This document shows positions 24,648 through 33,812 of a stretch of DNA of 64,000 bases, in pieces. The DNA is taken from contig NZ_JAGXJY010000003.1 in assembly GCF_019091085.1 (NCBI RefSeq), forward strand, positions 372,001 through 436,000, written 5' to 3'. The notes beneath the pieces are model-generated. The model did not search any database. It was not told where the DNA came from and saw only the letters and a program-made list of their open reading frames with translations. Source of the DNA: Mesorhizobium sp. GbtcB19 (GTDB taxonomy: Bacteria > Pseudomonadota > Alphaproteobacteria > Rhizobiales > Rhizobiaceae). A program made the position numbers and the translations under genes. How positions within the stretch are numbered: position 1 is the stretch's first letter; the number at the start of each line of letters is the position of its first letter.

Positions 24648-24680
24648 AAAACCGGGCTGTTGGGGCCCGGTTTTTTGTTT
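24648..24680 (+). terminator. Rho-independent terminator after the L,D-transpeptidase gene
   Basis: A 10-base-pair stem, AAAACCGGGC paired with GCCCGGTTTT (24648-24657 and 24665-24674), has a seven-base loop and is followed by a T-rich run (TTTTTTGTTTTT). It lies 70 bases after the stop codon and in front of the convergent nfuA gene, for which it could also act. Confidence 0.88.
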
Positions 24681-24726
24681 TTGCGATCAGCGATTTGCCG
24701 GTTGTGCGGCAGGCGATTGGAAAGTG

Positions 24727-25296
24727 TCAGGCGACCTGTTCGACCTGCTGGACCTCTGGGACAAAGTGGCGAAGCAGGTTCTGGATGCCGTGCTTCAGCG
24801 TCGCCGTCGAGGACGGGCAGCCGGCGCAGGCGCCCTTCATGTGCAGGAACACGGTGCCGTTCTCGAAGCCGCGGAAAGTGATGTCGCCGCCGTCCTGGGC
24901 AACCGCCGGGCGCACGCGCGTGTCGAGCAGTTCCTTGATGGTCAGCACGAGTTCCTCGTCGGCCTTGTCGTAGAACTCGCCGGTCTCGCCGGCTTCGCTC
25001 GCCGGGGCGGTCGAGGCCATGACCGGCGCGCCGGACATGAAGTGTTCCATGATGGCGCCGAGGATCGCCGGCTTCAAATGCTGCCAGTCCGGGCCGTCCT
25101 TGGTCACGGTAATGAAGTCATAGCCGAAGAAGACGCCGGTGACGCCCGGGATCTCGAACAGCCGACCGGCCAGCGGCGAGACTTCCGCCGCGGCTTCGGC
25201 GTTGCGGAAATCGGCGGTACCTTCGCGCAGCACTTCCTTGCCGGGAAGAAACTTCAACGTCGCCGGGTTCGGCGTCGATTCGGTCTGGATGAACAT
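24727..25296 (-). CDS. nfuA: NfuA-type iron-sulfur cluster carrier
   Basis: The 189-residue scaffold/carrier delivers Fe-S clusters to target proteins in the cytoplasm. The N-terminal Nfu_N domain starts MFIQTESTPNPATLKFLPG, and the C-terminal NifU domain carries the cluster-binding CxxC in GACAGCPSSTATLKHGI near residue 160. RPAVAQDGGDI is the conserved strand before it. GGAGAT stands seven bases before the ATG at 25296. It follows trpS and the universal stress gene on the same strand, an order that I recall from other Rhizobiales. It is the alphaproteobacterial form without the A-type N-domain of E. coli NfuA. Confidence 0.94.
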   Translation of the reverse strand: MFIQTESTPNPATLKFLPGKEVLREGTADFRNAEAAAEVSPLAGRLFEIPGVTGVFFGYDFITVTKDGPDWQHLKPAILGAIMEHFMSGAPVMASTAPASEAGETGEFYDKADEELVLTIKELLDTRVRPAVAQDGGDITFRGFENGTVFLHMKGACAGCPSSTATLKHGIQNLLRHFVPEVQQVEQVA

Positions 25297-25479
25297 GGGT
25301 ATCTCCAGGCCCTTCTCGGGCCGATAGTTTGGAATAATTCTAAATAGGCTCTATCGGCTGGACATTCAAGCGAAACACGTCGCTAGGAACGGCTGGCTGG
25401 CGGAATGTTTTTACAGCGTCCGCCGCGCCTTTTGAAGTGCTCTGGGCGATCAGGCCGGCGGCGTCGCGACCGAGGCAGA

Positions 25480-25971
25480 TCAAGCTAAGCTGTCGATCTC
25501 CTCATCCGACAGATTCTGCGGGACGACTGTGACCGGAATGGGAAATGCCGCGCCTCGGCCGGCAACCGCGCTGACCAGCGGTCCCGGGCCTTCCTTGCCG
25601 GCGCCGGCCGCGAGCACCAGGATGGCAATGTCCTGGTCGTCTTCGATCAGCTTGTGAATCTCTTCGGTCGGCTTGCCTTCGCGCACCACCAGTTCCGGCT
25701 CGATGCCGACATTCTGGCGCACCTTGTTGGCGTATCCGTCGAGCGCCCCGCGCGCCGTTGCGTTTGCTTCCTCGCGCATGATCTTTTCGACGCCCAGCCA
25801 ATGCTGGAAGTCGTCCGGCTCGATGACATAGAGCAGCACCAGCACGCCGCTGGTGTGCTGCGCCCGCTTCGAGGCATAGGCGACGGCGCGCTCGCATTCG
25901 GGCGTGTCGTCGATGATCGCCAGGAACTTGCGGCGATGGCCGGCTTCGCGGCTGAGGCGTTTGGAGACCAT
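25480..25971 (-). CDS. Universal stress protein family
   Basis: The product has about 163 residues with one UspA domain. The first strand FLAIIDDTPECERAV and the helix-rich centre with EYxGxx-like spacing fit the family. The ATP-binding loop usually written GxxGxG-S appears here only as AAGAGKEGPGPLVSAVAG, so nucleotide binding is uncertain. I take the ATG at 25971 (MVSKRLSREAGHRRK); an ATG at 26016 would add 15 residues. It lies between trpS and nfuA on the same strand. A role in stress tolerance is known for the family in general only. Confidence 0.85.
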   Translation of the reverse strand: MVSKRLSREAGHRRKFLAIIDDTPECERAVAYASKRAQHTSGVLVLLYVIEPDDFQHWLGVEKIMREEANATARGALDGYANKVRQNVGIEPELVVREGKPTEEIHKLIEDDQDIAILVLAAGAGKEGPGPLVSAVAGRGAAFPIPVTVVPQNLSDEEIDSLA

Positions 25972-26070
25972 GTCTATCTGCTCGGTATCAATTCGGCCGC
26001 AATCTGCCACCGCCATGAACCGGCGGCAAGCCGCCGGCGTGGTGATGGAAGGTCAGCGAGACAGGAGGGA

Positions 26071-27138
26071 TCAGTCCTGCAGCAGGCCGATGATGTCGCG
26101 CACCGTCTTCATCGTGCCCTCGGCGATCGTGCGGGCGCGGTCACCGCCATCCTTGAGCACGGCGTCGACATAGGCGCGGTCGCCCTCGATGCGGCGCATC
26201 TCGGAAGCGATCGGCGCCAGCTTCTCCACGGCAAGATCGGCCAGCGCCGGCTTGAACACGGAAAACTGCTGCCCGCCATATTCTCTCAGCACGTCTTCCT
26301 TCGAGATTTCGGCAAGGCCCGCATAGATGCCGACCAGGTTCTCCGCTTCGGGCCGGCTCTCAAGTCCGTCCAATTCGCTCGGCAACGCCTCCGGATCGGT
26401 CTTGGCCTTGCGGATCTTCTTCGAGATGGTGTCGGCATCGTCGGTCAGGTTGATGCGCGACAGGTCCGACGGGTCGGATTTCGACATCTTCTTGGAACCG
26501 TCGCGCAGGCTCATGATGCGCGCCGCCGGGCCGCCGATGACCGGTTCGGTGATCGGGAAATAGCCGTTCACCGTCTCCTCGCCTATCCTCATCTTCACGC
26601 CGACGCCAAGTGCTTCGATCTTCTCGGAGAAGTCGTTGTTGAATTTCTGCGCGATGTCGCGGGTCAGCTCCAGGTGCTGCTTCTGGTCCTCGCCCACCGG
26701 CACGTGGGTGGCGCGGTAGAGCAGGATGTCGGCCGCCATCAGGCTCGGATAGGCGAGCAGGCCGAGCGAGGCGTTCTCGCGGTCCTTGCCGGCTTTGTCC
26801 TTGAACTGCGTCATCTTGTTCATCCAGCCGATGCGCGCCACGCAATTGAAGATCCAGGCGAGCTCGGCATGCTGCATGACCCGCGACTGGTTGAAGACGA
26901 TGTGCTTCTTCGGGTCGATGCCGGAGGCCAGGAACGCCGCGGTGATCGAGCGCGTCTGGTCGCCGAGGTCCTGATGGACGAGCTGCGCCGTCAGCGAATG
27001 CAGGTCGACGACGCAATAGATGCAGTCGGACTGTTCCTGCAGGGCGACGAATTTCTTGATGGCGCCGAGATAGTTGCCGAGATGCAGATTGCCGGTCGGC
27101 TGGACGCCCGAGAAGACGAGTGGCTTGAAGGCGGACAT
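26071..27138 (-). CDS. trpS: Tryptophanyl-tRNA synthetase
   Basis: The 355-residue class I enzyme charges tRNA-Trp. The HIGH-type motif is [10 protein letters not shown] near residue 16 and the KMSKS motif is [10 protein letters not shown] near residue 215. [10 protein letters not shown] and DLHSLTAQ are also family hallmarks. The ATG at 27138 ([15 protein letters not shown]) has GAGGAA 7-12 bases upstream and is preferred over an in-frame ATG at 27207. Length is typical for bacteria. It is normally next to murJ in Rhizobiales; here two rightward genes lie between them. Confidence 0.96.
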   Translation of the reverse strand: MSAFKPLVFSGVQPTGNLHLGNYLGAIKKFVALQEQSDCIYCVVDLHSLTAQLVHQDLGDQTRSITAAFLASGIDPKKHIVFNQSRVMQHAELAWIFNCVARIGWMNKMTQFKDKAGKDRENASLGLLAYPSLMAADILLYRATHVPVGEDQKQHLELTRDIAQKFNNDFSEKIEALGVGVKMRIGEETVNGYFPITEPVIGGPAARIMSLRDGSKKMSKSDPSDLSRINLTDDADTISKKIRKAKTDPEALPSELDGLESRPEAENLVGIYAGLAEISKEDVLREYGGQQFSVFKPALADLAVEKLAPIASEMRRIEGDRAYVDAVLKDGGDRARTIAEGTMKTVRDIIGLLQD

Positions 27139-27369
27139 GAGTTCCTCATGGCTTGTGGAGGGCCGTCTAAGCATGATTCCAAAAAGTTGCTGACTTTTTG
27201 GAGCCAATCATGCGGCTGGAAACCGCGCGCGGCGAAAGTCTTTCGACGGCGCGCTTATGGACGAAGGCGATTTCGGGATCAAGAGGTCAGCTCGTTCCGG
27301 AACCTGGAGTGGCCTAGCCAGCATGTGTCGATCTGCCTTAGCATGGTGGTCTCGCTTGGAATCTTCATC

Positions 27370-27996
27370 ATGCTTTCACATCTGATTGCCGTCGCTTCCG
27401 TGTGGCTGGTCGCGGCCGTCTCGCCAGGGCCGAACTTCCTGATGACGGCGCGCATTGCCGTGGCGCGCTCGCGCGGCGCCGGCCTTGCCGCCGTCTGCGG
27501 CATAGGCATCGCCACCGCCGTCTGGGGCGTCTGCGGGCTCGCCGGCGTCAAGGCGCTGTTTCTCGCCGCGCCCTGGGCCTATGCGTCGTTGAAGCTCGCG
27601 GGCGCCGGCTATCTCATCTACTCGGGCATAAGGCTGATCGTCCTGGCTGAGAAGCGCAGCGCGGCCGATGCCGCATTGCCTGCCGGCGCGAGGGCTTTCC
27701 CGGCAAGCAGGGCCTTCTGGATCGGTCTCGCGACCAGCCTTGCCAACCCGCGTTCCGCGCTTTCGGTGGCCAGCATCTTCGCCGTCGCCCTGCCGGCGCA
27801 GCCTTCGCTGTGGCTGGGCGCCGCGTCGGTCGCGCTGATGGTGGCGATCTCGGTCGGCTGGTATGCCTGCGTGGTCTGGCTGTTTGCCGCTGAAGCCGTC
27901 TCGAACGGCTATCGAAAGCTGCGGCGCACCATCGACCGCGTGGCCGGCGGCCTGCTCATCTTGTTTGGCGCGAGGTTGGCTCTGGAGCGTGGGTGA
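27370..27996 (+). CDS. LysE/RhtB family amino-acid exporter
   Basis: The 208-residue inner-membrane protein has about six hydrophobic helices. The family motif SPGPNFLMTARIAVARSRGAG lies near residues 18-38, and LANPRSALSVASIFAVALP near residue 125 is the second conserved segment. The family exports amino acids such as lysine, threonine or homoserine lactone; the substrate here is unknown. The ATG at 27370 (MLSHLIAVASVWL) is taken as start, with GGAA 9 bases upstream; an in-frame ATG at 27343 would add nine residues. It is read against its neighbours murJ and trpS and may be a later insertion. Confidence 0.88.
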   Translation: MLSHLIAVASVWLVAAVSPGPNFLMTARIAVARSRGAGLAAVCGIGIATAVWGVCGLAGVKALFLAAPWAYASLKLAGAGYLIYSGIRLIVLAEKRSAADAALPAGARAFPASRAFWIGLATSLANPRSALSVASIFAVALPAQPSLWLGAASVALMVAISVGWYACVVWLFAAEAVSNGYRKLRRTIDRVAGGLLILFGARLALERG

Positions 27997-28038
27997 GACA
28001 AGGATAGGCGGCTGCGAAGATGGAGTGGGGATGCAAGA

Positions 28039-28272
28039 ATGGCTTTCAATATCAAAAGCAAGGAAGCGGATAGGCTGACACGAGCCCTCGCAGCGGTAGA
28101 GGGCGTCAACCTTACGGAAGCGGTGATCATCGCGATGCGGGAGGCGCTTGAATGCCGGCGCGTTGCCGAGACGCCCCTGGAAACCGCTGCGCGGCTTAGG
28201 GCTGAATTTGGAATCGAGTTGAGCGAGCAAGCGCGCGAAGTGCTGCCCCGCTCAGTATATGATCAGCTTTGA
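28039..28272 (+). CDS. VapB-like antitoxin (Rv0623 family), no toxin partner visible
   Basis: The 77-residue protein resembles the Rv0623/VapB antitoxin family: an N-terminal ribbon-helix-helix-like part (MAFNIKSKEADRLTRALA, then GVNLTEAVIIAMREALE) followed by an acidic/basic tail. Antitoxins of this type bind a VapC PIN-domain RNase and repress their own promoter. No PIN-domain gene follows; the next gene is murJ on the opposite strand, 42 bases away. It is therefore an orphan antitoxin or the remnant of a pair, or an unrelated small regulator. GGGGA lies 8-12 bases before the ATG. Confidence 0.7.
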   Translation: MAFNIKSKEADRLTRALAAVEGVNLTEAVIIAMREALECRRVAETPLETAARLRAEFGIELSEQAREVLPRSVYDQL

Positions 28273-28314
28273 CGTGAATCCGGGCGCCCGTCGACGGTGC
28301 CGCCTTAGTTCGGC

Positions 28315-29919
28315 TTACGGATTTGGAGGCTGTTCCGTGACAGGCGGTGTCACCTTTGAACCGCGCTTGACGTTCCTGCGGATCATGCCGAAGTCCGCGC
28401 CGCCGGTGCCGAAAGCGGTGACGAAATAGAGCGCGGCACCGCCGCCGACCAGCGCGAACAGCGTGGTCGCCTTGACCACCAGCGGCGAGCCGGGGCCGAG
28501 CCTCGCGGCAAAATAGTGCTCCGCGAAATAAAGCGCCGTGGCCATGATCACCGCCGACAGCACCAGACGCGGGATGCGCTTCAAGAGCGGGATGTCGCGG
28601 CCCCAATGTCCCCGCCTGATCAGCATGGCGAGCAGCATCAGCGCGTTGACCCAGCCGGCGATCGCCGAAGCCACCGCGATCCCCGGCGCGCCCATCGACG
28701 GGAACAGGCTGAGCGCCGTGGCGACGTTCACGCCGACCGAGATGGCGGCGAAGATCATCGGCGTGCGCGTGTCCTCGCGCGCGAAATAGCCGGGCGTGAA
28801 GGCTTTGATCAGCACGAAGGCCGGCAGTCCAAGGCCGAAGATCGCCAGGATCGAGGCGACGATCGGCGTCGAATGGTTCGCGGCGAAGGCGCCGCGCTCA
28901 TAGACCAGCCGCACGATCGGTTCCGACATCACCCAAAGCGCGGCGGCGGCCGGCAAGGTCATGAACAGCGTGAACTCGACCGAGCGGTTCTGCAGGTTTG
29001 CGGCTTCTTTCAGGTTGCCCGATTTCAGCGCCCGCGACAGTTCCGGCAGAAGCACGATCGCTACCGCCACGCCGACGACGCCGAGCGGCAGCTGGTAGAT
29101 GCGATCGGCATAGGCGAGCGACGACACGGCGCTGTTCTGCGCCGAGGCGATCGCGGTGCCGATCAGCTGGTTGATCTGCGTGATGCCGCCGGTGATCGCC
29201 GCCGGCAGCGCCAGGATCAGGAGCCGCTTGACGTTCGGCGTCATCTTCGGCCTACGGAAGCCGATCGAGATACCGGCATTGCGCACCGCGATCCAGACGA
29301 TGGCGAGCTGCACGATACCAGCCGCCAGCACGCCCCAGGACAGGCCGAAGCCGACGTCATGCGCGTCCGCCCCGTGATACCAGGCATAGCCGAGCACGCC
29401 GATCAGGATGATGTTGAGGAAGGCGGGCGCGATCGCCGCCGCGAAATAGCGGCGCAGCGAATTCAGCATGCCGGCCATCATGGCGCCGAGCGACATGCAG
29501 ATCAGGTACGGGAACATGATCGTCGCCAGCCGCACCGTCGTCTCGAACTTGCCCGGAATGTCGGCAAAGCCAGGCGCCACCAGGTAGCGCACGATCAGCG
29601 GCATGGCGAGTTCCATCGCGATGGTCAGCGCCAGCAGCGCCGAAAACAGCACGCCGAACACTTCCTCCGAAAAACGCTTGGCGCCCTCATTGCCGTGCTG
29701 CTCGATCTCCTTGGCGAACAGCGGCACGAAAGCGGCGTTGAAGGCGCCCTCGGCGAACAGCCGGCGGAAGGTGTTGGGGAATTGGAAGGCGGCGTTAAAG
29801 GCGTCGGCGACCGGCCCGGTGCCGAGGGCCGCCGCCATCAGCATCTCGCGGCCGAAACCCAGCGCGCGGCTCATCAGCGTGCCGGAGGCGACGGTGGCGA
29901 ATTTCTTGACAAGGCTCAT
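28315..29919 (-). CDS. murJ: Lipid II flippase MurJ
   Basis: The 534-residue inner-membrane protein of the MOP superfamily flips lipid II for peptidoglycan synthesis. Fourteen hydrophobic helices can be traced. The N-terminus MSLVKKFATVASGTLMSRAL and the family motif FNAAFQFPNTFRRLFAEGAF near residues 41-60 are diagnostic. It lies 40 bases after glnD on the same strand and is probably cotranscribed with it. The C-terminal tail after the last helix is polar and ends PPVTEQPPNP. Length and motif content are normal. Confidence 0.96.
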   Translation of the reverse strand: MSLVKKFATVASGTLMSRALGFGREMLMAAALGTGPVADAFNAAFQFPNTFRRLFAEGAFNAAFVPLFAKEIEQHGNEGAKRFSEEVFGVLFSALLALTIAMELAMPLIVRYLVAPGFADIPGKFETTVRLATIMFPYLICMSLGAMMAGMLNSLRRYFAAAIAPAFLNIILIGVLGYAWYHGADAHDVGFGLSWGVLAAGIVQLAIVWIAVRNAGISIGFRRPKMTPNVKRLLILALPAAITGGITQINQLIGTAIASAQNSAVSSLAYADRIYQLPLGVVGVAVAIVLLPELSRALKSGNLKEAANLQNRSVEFTLFMTLPAAAALWVMSEPIVRLVYERGAFAANHSTPIVASILAIFGLGLPAFVLIKAFTPGYFAREDTRTPMIFAAISVGVNVATALSLFPSMGAPGIAVASAIAGWVNALMLLAMLIRRGHWGRDIPLLKRIPRLVLSAVIMATALYFAEHYFAARLGPGSPLVVKATTLFALVGGGAALYFVTAFGTGGADFGMIRRNVKRGSKVTPPVTEQPPNP

Positions 29920-29959
29920 GCTGGGGACGATTGCCAGGGAAATTGCGTCAAATGGATGG

Positions 29960-32761
29960 TCACTCGGCCGCCGCCTTGGCCTTGCCGTTGCGTTCGGACG
30001 AACTGCCTTCGAGCGTATCGACCAGCCGCTTGTGGATGGTGGCGGTGCGCGTCGGGCTGTCGATCTTCTGTCCGGTCAGGTCGGTGACGTAGAACGTGTC
30101 GATGACCTTCTCGCCGAAGGTGGTGATATGCGCCGAGGCGATGTCGAGCGACAGGTCGGAAAGCGTCCCGGTGATCTCGGAGAGCAGGCCCGGCCGGTCC
30201 AGTCCCTCGACCTCGATCACCGAGAAACGGTTCGACAGCGTGTTGCGGATCTCGGCACGCGGCTGGATGCGGAACGCCTTGGCGCCACGCTTCGGCTTGG
30301 TGCGCTTCTCGATCATCTCGGGCAGCCAGCTCTTGCCGGAGAGCACGTCCTCGATCAGCCGGCCGACGCGCTCGGCGCGGCGGCGCTCGTCCTCGTCGAG
30401 GTCGAACTCCCGCGAGATCAGGATGGTGTCCAGCGCGCGTCCGTCCGAGGTGGTGAAGATCTGGGCGTCGACGATGTTGCCGCCGGCCGCGGCGCAGGCG
30501 CCGGCAATGATCGACAGCAGGCGCGGATGGTCCGGCGCCAGCACGGTGATCTCGGTCACCGCCTCGAACTCATGCGTCTTGACCATGGTGGCGAGTTTCT
30601 TGTCCGCCGCGTCCGCCTCGCGGATGAATTCGGCATGGCGCAGCTGATCGGGCAGGTCGACCGTCAGCAGATAGTTCTCGTAGTGCTGCGCGACATAGCG
30701 CTTGCGCTCCTTCGCCGGCCAGGCCGAGAGCGCCTCGGCCAGCCGCTCGCGCGCGGCGGCGGTGCGCTGGGCGCGCGAGACTTCCGAGAAGCCGCCGGTC
30801 AGCAGCAACTCGGTCTCGTAATAGAGCGTGCGCAGCAGCTGGCCTTTCCAGCCGTTCCACACACCCGGCCCGACGCCGCGTATGTCGCAGACGGTCAGGA
30901 TCAGCAGCAGCTTGAGCCGCTCGACCGACTGCACGATCGAGGCGAAATCCTCGATCGTCTTGCGATCGTTAAGGTCGCGCGTCTGCGCCGTCATCGACAT
31001 CACGAGATGGTTTTCGACCAGCCATGCGACGGTCTCGGTGTCGGCGGCCGACAGACCCATATGCGGGCAGATGCGCCGGGCGATGCGGGCGCCGGCCTCC
31101 GAGTGGTCTTCCGGCCGGCCCTTGGCGATGTCGTGCAAAAGCACCGCGACATAGAGCGCCTCGCGGCTCTTCTTCAGCCCCGGCATCAGCGAATGCGCCA
31201 GCGGGTGGATCTTCTCGCCGTCGCCGCGCTCGATCTCGGCCAGCACGCCGATGCAGCGGATCAGATGCTCGTCCACCGTATAGTGGTGGTACATCGAGAA
31301 CTGCATCATGGCGACGATCTTGCCGAAGTCGGGGATCAGCCTGCCGAGCAGCCCGGCCTCGTTCATGCGCCTCAGATTGAGCTCGGCGTTTCGGTCCGAG
31401 GTCAGGATGTCGAGGAACAGCCGGTTGGCCTCCTCATCGCGCCGAAGCGACTTGTTGACCAGGCCGAGCGAGCGGGTGAGCAATTTCAGCGCGTCGGGAT
31501 GGAACTCCAGCCCGTGCTTGTCGGCGAACCAGAACAGCCGCAACAGATTGACCGGATCGCGCTCGAACACGCCGTCGTCGGCGACGTTGATGCGGTGATT
31601 GTCGACGATGAAGTCCGACGTGCCGGCAAGCTTGCGCTTGCGCCGCGAGAAGGTGAGGAAGATGCGGTTGAAGCCGGGCACATGTTTGGCCTGTTCCTCC
31701 TCGAGCGCTGCGCAGAAGATGCGGGTGAGGTCGCCGACATCCTTGGCGACGAGGAAATAATGCTTCATGAAGCGCTCGACCGCCGACAGGCCAGGATGCA
31801 TCGTGTAGCCCAGGCGTTCGGCGATCTCGCGCTGAATGTCGAAATGCAGCCGCTCCTCCGCCTTGCCGGTGAGAAAATGCATGTGGCAGCGCACCGCCCA
31901 GAGGAAATCCTCGGCCTTCTGGAACTCGCGATATTCGGCCTCGGTGAAGACGCCTTTCTCGACCAGTTCCTCGCCGGTGCGAACGCGGTAGAAATATTTG
32001 CCGATCCAGAACAGCGTCTGCAGGTCGCGCAGGCCGCCCTTGCCGTCCTTGACGTTGGGCTCGACCAGGTAGCGGCTCTCGCCTGCCTTGGCATGGCGCT
32101 CGTCGCGCTCGGCAAGCTTCGCCTGCACATATTCCGGCCCGGTCGTGCGCACCACTTCATGGTCGAAGCGGGTGAGCAGCTCGTCATAAAGCTTGCGTTC
32201 GCCCCACAGGAAACGCGCCTCGAGGATCGAGGTGCGGATGGTGATGTCGCTGCGCGAGAGCCTGAGGCACTCCTCGATGTTGCGGGTGGCGTGGCCGACC
32301 TTCAGCCCCATGTCCCACAGCATGTAGAGCATGTATTCGACGATCTGCTCGCCCCACGGCGTCTGCTTGTAGGGCAGCAGGAACAGGAGATCGATGTCGG
32401 AGCCCGGCGCCAGCGTGCCGCGGCCATAGCCGCCGACCGCCACGACCGCCATGCGCTCCGCAGCGGAGCGGTTCTTGACCCGGTAGACATGGGTGGCGGC
32501 GAAATCATAGAGCGCGCGTATCAGCTCATCCATGAGATGCGACAGCCGCTCGGCGCAGGCATTGCCGCCGCCATCCTCCTTGAGCATGGCCTCGGCGATC
32601 TTTCGCCCGTCCGCCATTCTGGCTTTGAGCAATTGCAGGACAGCCGTGCGGACAGCCGGTCCCGAACCGTCGCCGGCGCTTGCCGCCGTCAGCGCGGTCA
32701 GGTCGCGGCGCAAGGCGTCGCCATCGATGATTTCGTCGAGTTTCAGGGAGATCTTTGCCAT
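29960..32761 (-). CDS. glnD: [Protein-PII] uridylyltransferase/uridylyl-removing enzyme GlnD
   Basis: The 933-residue sensor of glutamine adds UMP to PII proteins when nitrogen is scarce and removes it when glutamine is high. The nucleotidyltransferase domain shows [20 protein letters not shown] near residues 110-130, the HD domain shows [17 protein letters not shown] near residue 545, and two ACT domains lie at the C-terminus ([21 protein letters not shown] near 740 and [20 protein letters not shown] near 850). The ATG at 32761 ([11 protein letters not shown]) is chosen; an ATG at 32824 would run into the upstream gene's end. murJ follows after 40 bases. All domains are complete. Confidence 0.96.
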   Translation of the reverse strand: MAKISLKLDEIIDGDALRRDLTALTAASAGDGSGPAVRTAVLQLLKARMADGRKIAEAMLKEDGGGNACAERLSHLMDELIRALYDFAATHVYRVKNRSAAERMAVVAVGGYGRGTLAPGSDIDLLFLLPYKQTPWGEQIVEYMLYMLWDMGLKVGHATRNIEECLRLSRSDITIRTSILEARFLWGERKLYDELLTRFDHEVVRTTGPEYVQAKLAERDERHAKAGESRYLVEPNVKDGKGGLRDLQTLFWIGKYFYRVRTGEELVEKGVFTEAEYREFQKAEDFLWAVRCHMHFLTGKAEERLHFDIQREIAERLGYTMHPGLSAVERFMKHYFLVAKDVGDLTRIFCAALEEEQAKHVPGFNRIFLTFSRRKRKLAGTSDFIVDNHRINVADDGVFERDPVNLLRLFWFADKHGLEFHPDALKLLTRSLGLVNKSLRRDEEANRLFLDILTSDRNAELNLRRMNEAGLLGRLIPDFGKIVAMMQFSMYHHYTVDEHLIRCIGVLAEIERGDGEKIHPLAHSLMPGLKKSREALYVAVLLHDIAKGRPEDHSEAGARIARRICPHMGLSAADTETVAWLVENHLVMSMTAQTRDLNDRKTIEDFASIVQSVERLKLLLILTVCDIRGVGPGVWNGWKGQLLRTLYYETELLLTGGFSEVSRAQRTAAARERLAEALSAWPAKERKRYVAQHYENYLLTVDLPDQLRHAEFIREADAADKKLATMVKTHEFEAVTEITVLAPDHPRLLSIIAGACAAAGGNIVDAQIFTTSDGRALDTILISREFDLDEDERRRAERVGRLIEDVLSGKSWLPEMIEKRTKPKRGAKAFRIQPRAEIRNTLSNRFSVIEVEGLDRPGLLSEITGTLSDLSLDIASAHITTFGEKVIDTFYVTDLTGQKIDSPTRTATIHKRLVDTLEGSSSERNGKAKAAAE

Positions 32762-32783
32762 TCGGCGGCGTCTATAGCGCGTT

Positions 32784-33620
32784 TTATCCGTGCTGTGTAT
32801 GGGGCCGGCGCATCGGCTTGCCACGATGCTCGAAGGGCACGATGACGGAGTGCCTGAACCGGCGGAGCTCGCTGATCCGACGCGAGAGCCGTCCGATCTC
32901 GCGCATCACTCTGGCGCGTGTGGATTTCATCGGCTCTTGCGTCGAGCCATTGGGCGGGGACCGTGTTTCACGGTCCTGACGGATCAGGCTCGGCAGTTGC
33001 GCCGTGCCCGGTCGCAGATGCTGTTCCTGGATGCACAAGGCCGGGCTGAGCTGGTAGACCACCCGGTCGGGCTTGGGTTGGAGTACCGGATCGAACAGCA
33101 CATGGTCGACCGGAATGCCGATCTCCTCGGTCGCATCGAGAAGGGTGCTCGCGGCCTGTTTCGAGAGGATATAGCCAGCGCAACCGACATGGACCCCGTA
33201 TAGCCTGCTGGCCGAAAATCCATGGCCGACGCCGCTGCGGCGTAGCCCGATAATGGTTTTCTGGAGAAAGGTTTCGAGCTTGACGATGTCGGCATCGGCC
33301 GGAACCCAGCTGCTGTCGGCAAGCAGCGGGCCGGCCCTCGCGGTGAACACGACGTCGTCCTCGAAGATGGCGCCATACGGGTCGTCACCCGCGGCAAGGA
33401 TTGACCAGCACGCCCTGTGACTGAGCAGGCAGGCGACCTCGCTGTCGGCGAGCCGCCATGGCAGCGCGCCGGGTCGCATGGGCATCTGCGACAGATCCGG
33501 ACGCTGCAAAGCGTCGACTGCCGCAATCCGCTCGAACGCGACGCCGATCCGGCCGAATTCGGCGATGACATGGGCCAGCCTGTCGGCGGATCGGTCGAGA
33601 TTAATGACGAGGCATCTCAT
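32784..33620 (-). CDS. Glycosyltransferase family 25 (LPS-type)
   Basis: The 278-residue product begins [18 protein letters not shown] and contains [10 protein letters not shown] and the metal/nucleotide motif IFEDDVVF near residue 89, the hallmarks of GT25 enzymes that add galactose or related sugars to lipopolysaccharide. The middle ([20 protein letters not shown]) also fits. It ends in a basic tail ([14 protein letters not shown]). It lies 22 bases upstream of glnD on the same strand and could share its transcript, yet its function is unrelated; in Sinorhizobium I recall mutS next to glnD, so this gene may belong to the inserted block. Acceptor unknown. Confidence 0.85.
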   Translation of the reverse strand: MRCLVINLDRSADRLAHVIAEFGRIGVAFERIAAVDALQRPDLSQMPMRPGALPWRLADSEVACLLSHRACWSILAAGDDPYGAIFEDDVVFTARAGPLLADSSWVPADADIVKLETFLQKTIIGLRRSGVGHGFSASRLYGVHVGCAGYILSKQAASTLLDATEEIGIPVDHVLFDPVLQPKPDRVVYQLSPALCIQEQHLRPGTAQLPSLIRQDRETRSPPNGSTQEPMKSTRARVMREIGRLSRRISELRRFRHSVIVPFEHRGKPMRRPHTQHG

Positions 33621-33748
33621 TGAGCGGATCGGGTCGGAAAAAGAAAGTGGCGGCGTGCATAGCATGGCCCGCGTGATCCGGTGCGGATTAATTTCCCGGC
33701 CTGCCAATCGATTGCCGCGCGCATGTGGAAAAACCGAAAGCTTGCCTC

Positions 33749-33779
33749 TTGACCTTCCAGTAACTGGAAGGACTACCTC
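33749..33779 (+). promoter_or_regulatory. CueR-type operator-promoter of the copper ATPase gene
   Basis: A perfect 9+9 base dyad, CCTTCCAGTAACTGGAAGG (33753-33771), sits between a -35-like TTGACC (33749-33754) and a -10-like TACCTC (33774-33779). The spacer is 19 bases, the overlong spacing that marks MerR/CueR-activated promoters. The motif ACCTTCC...GGAAGG agrees with known CueR boxes. It lies 33 bases before the start codon. The likely activator is the CueR encoded at 23330-23734. Confidence 0.88.
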
Positions 33780-33812
33780 CACTTTAAATTCGAGAACGCA
33801 GAGGCACTGGCC

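Noticed and set aside
25654..27996. One long plus-strand frame ending in the LysE gene
   Set aside because: Only the last 208 residues look like a protein. The earlier part is antisense to the universal stress gene and trpS.
29603..32845. A 1080-residue open frame on the plus strand
   Set aside because: It is the antisense shadow of glnD in high-GC DNA. Its translation is rich in arginine, histidine and glutamine with no domain, and the minus strand shows complete GlnD motifs.
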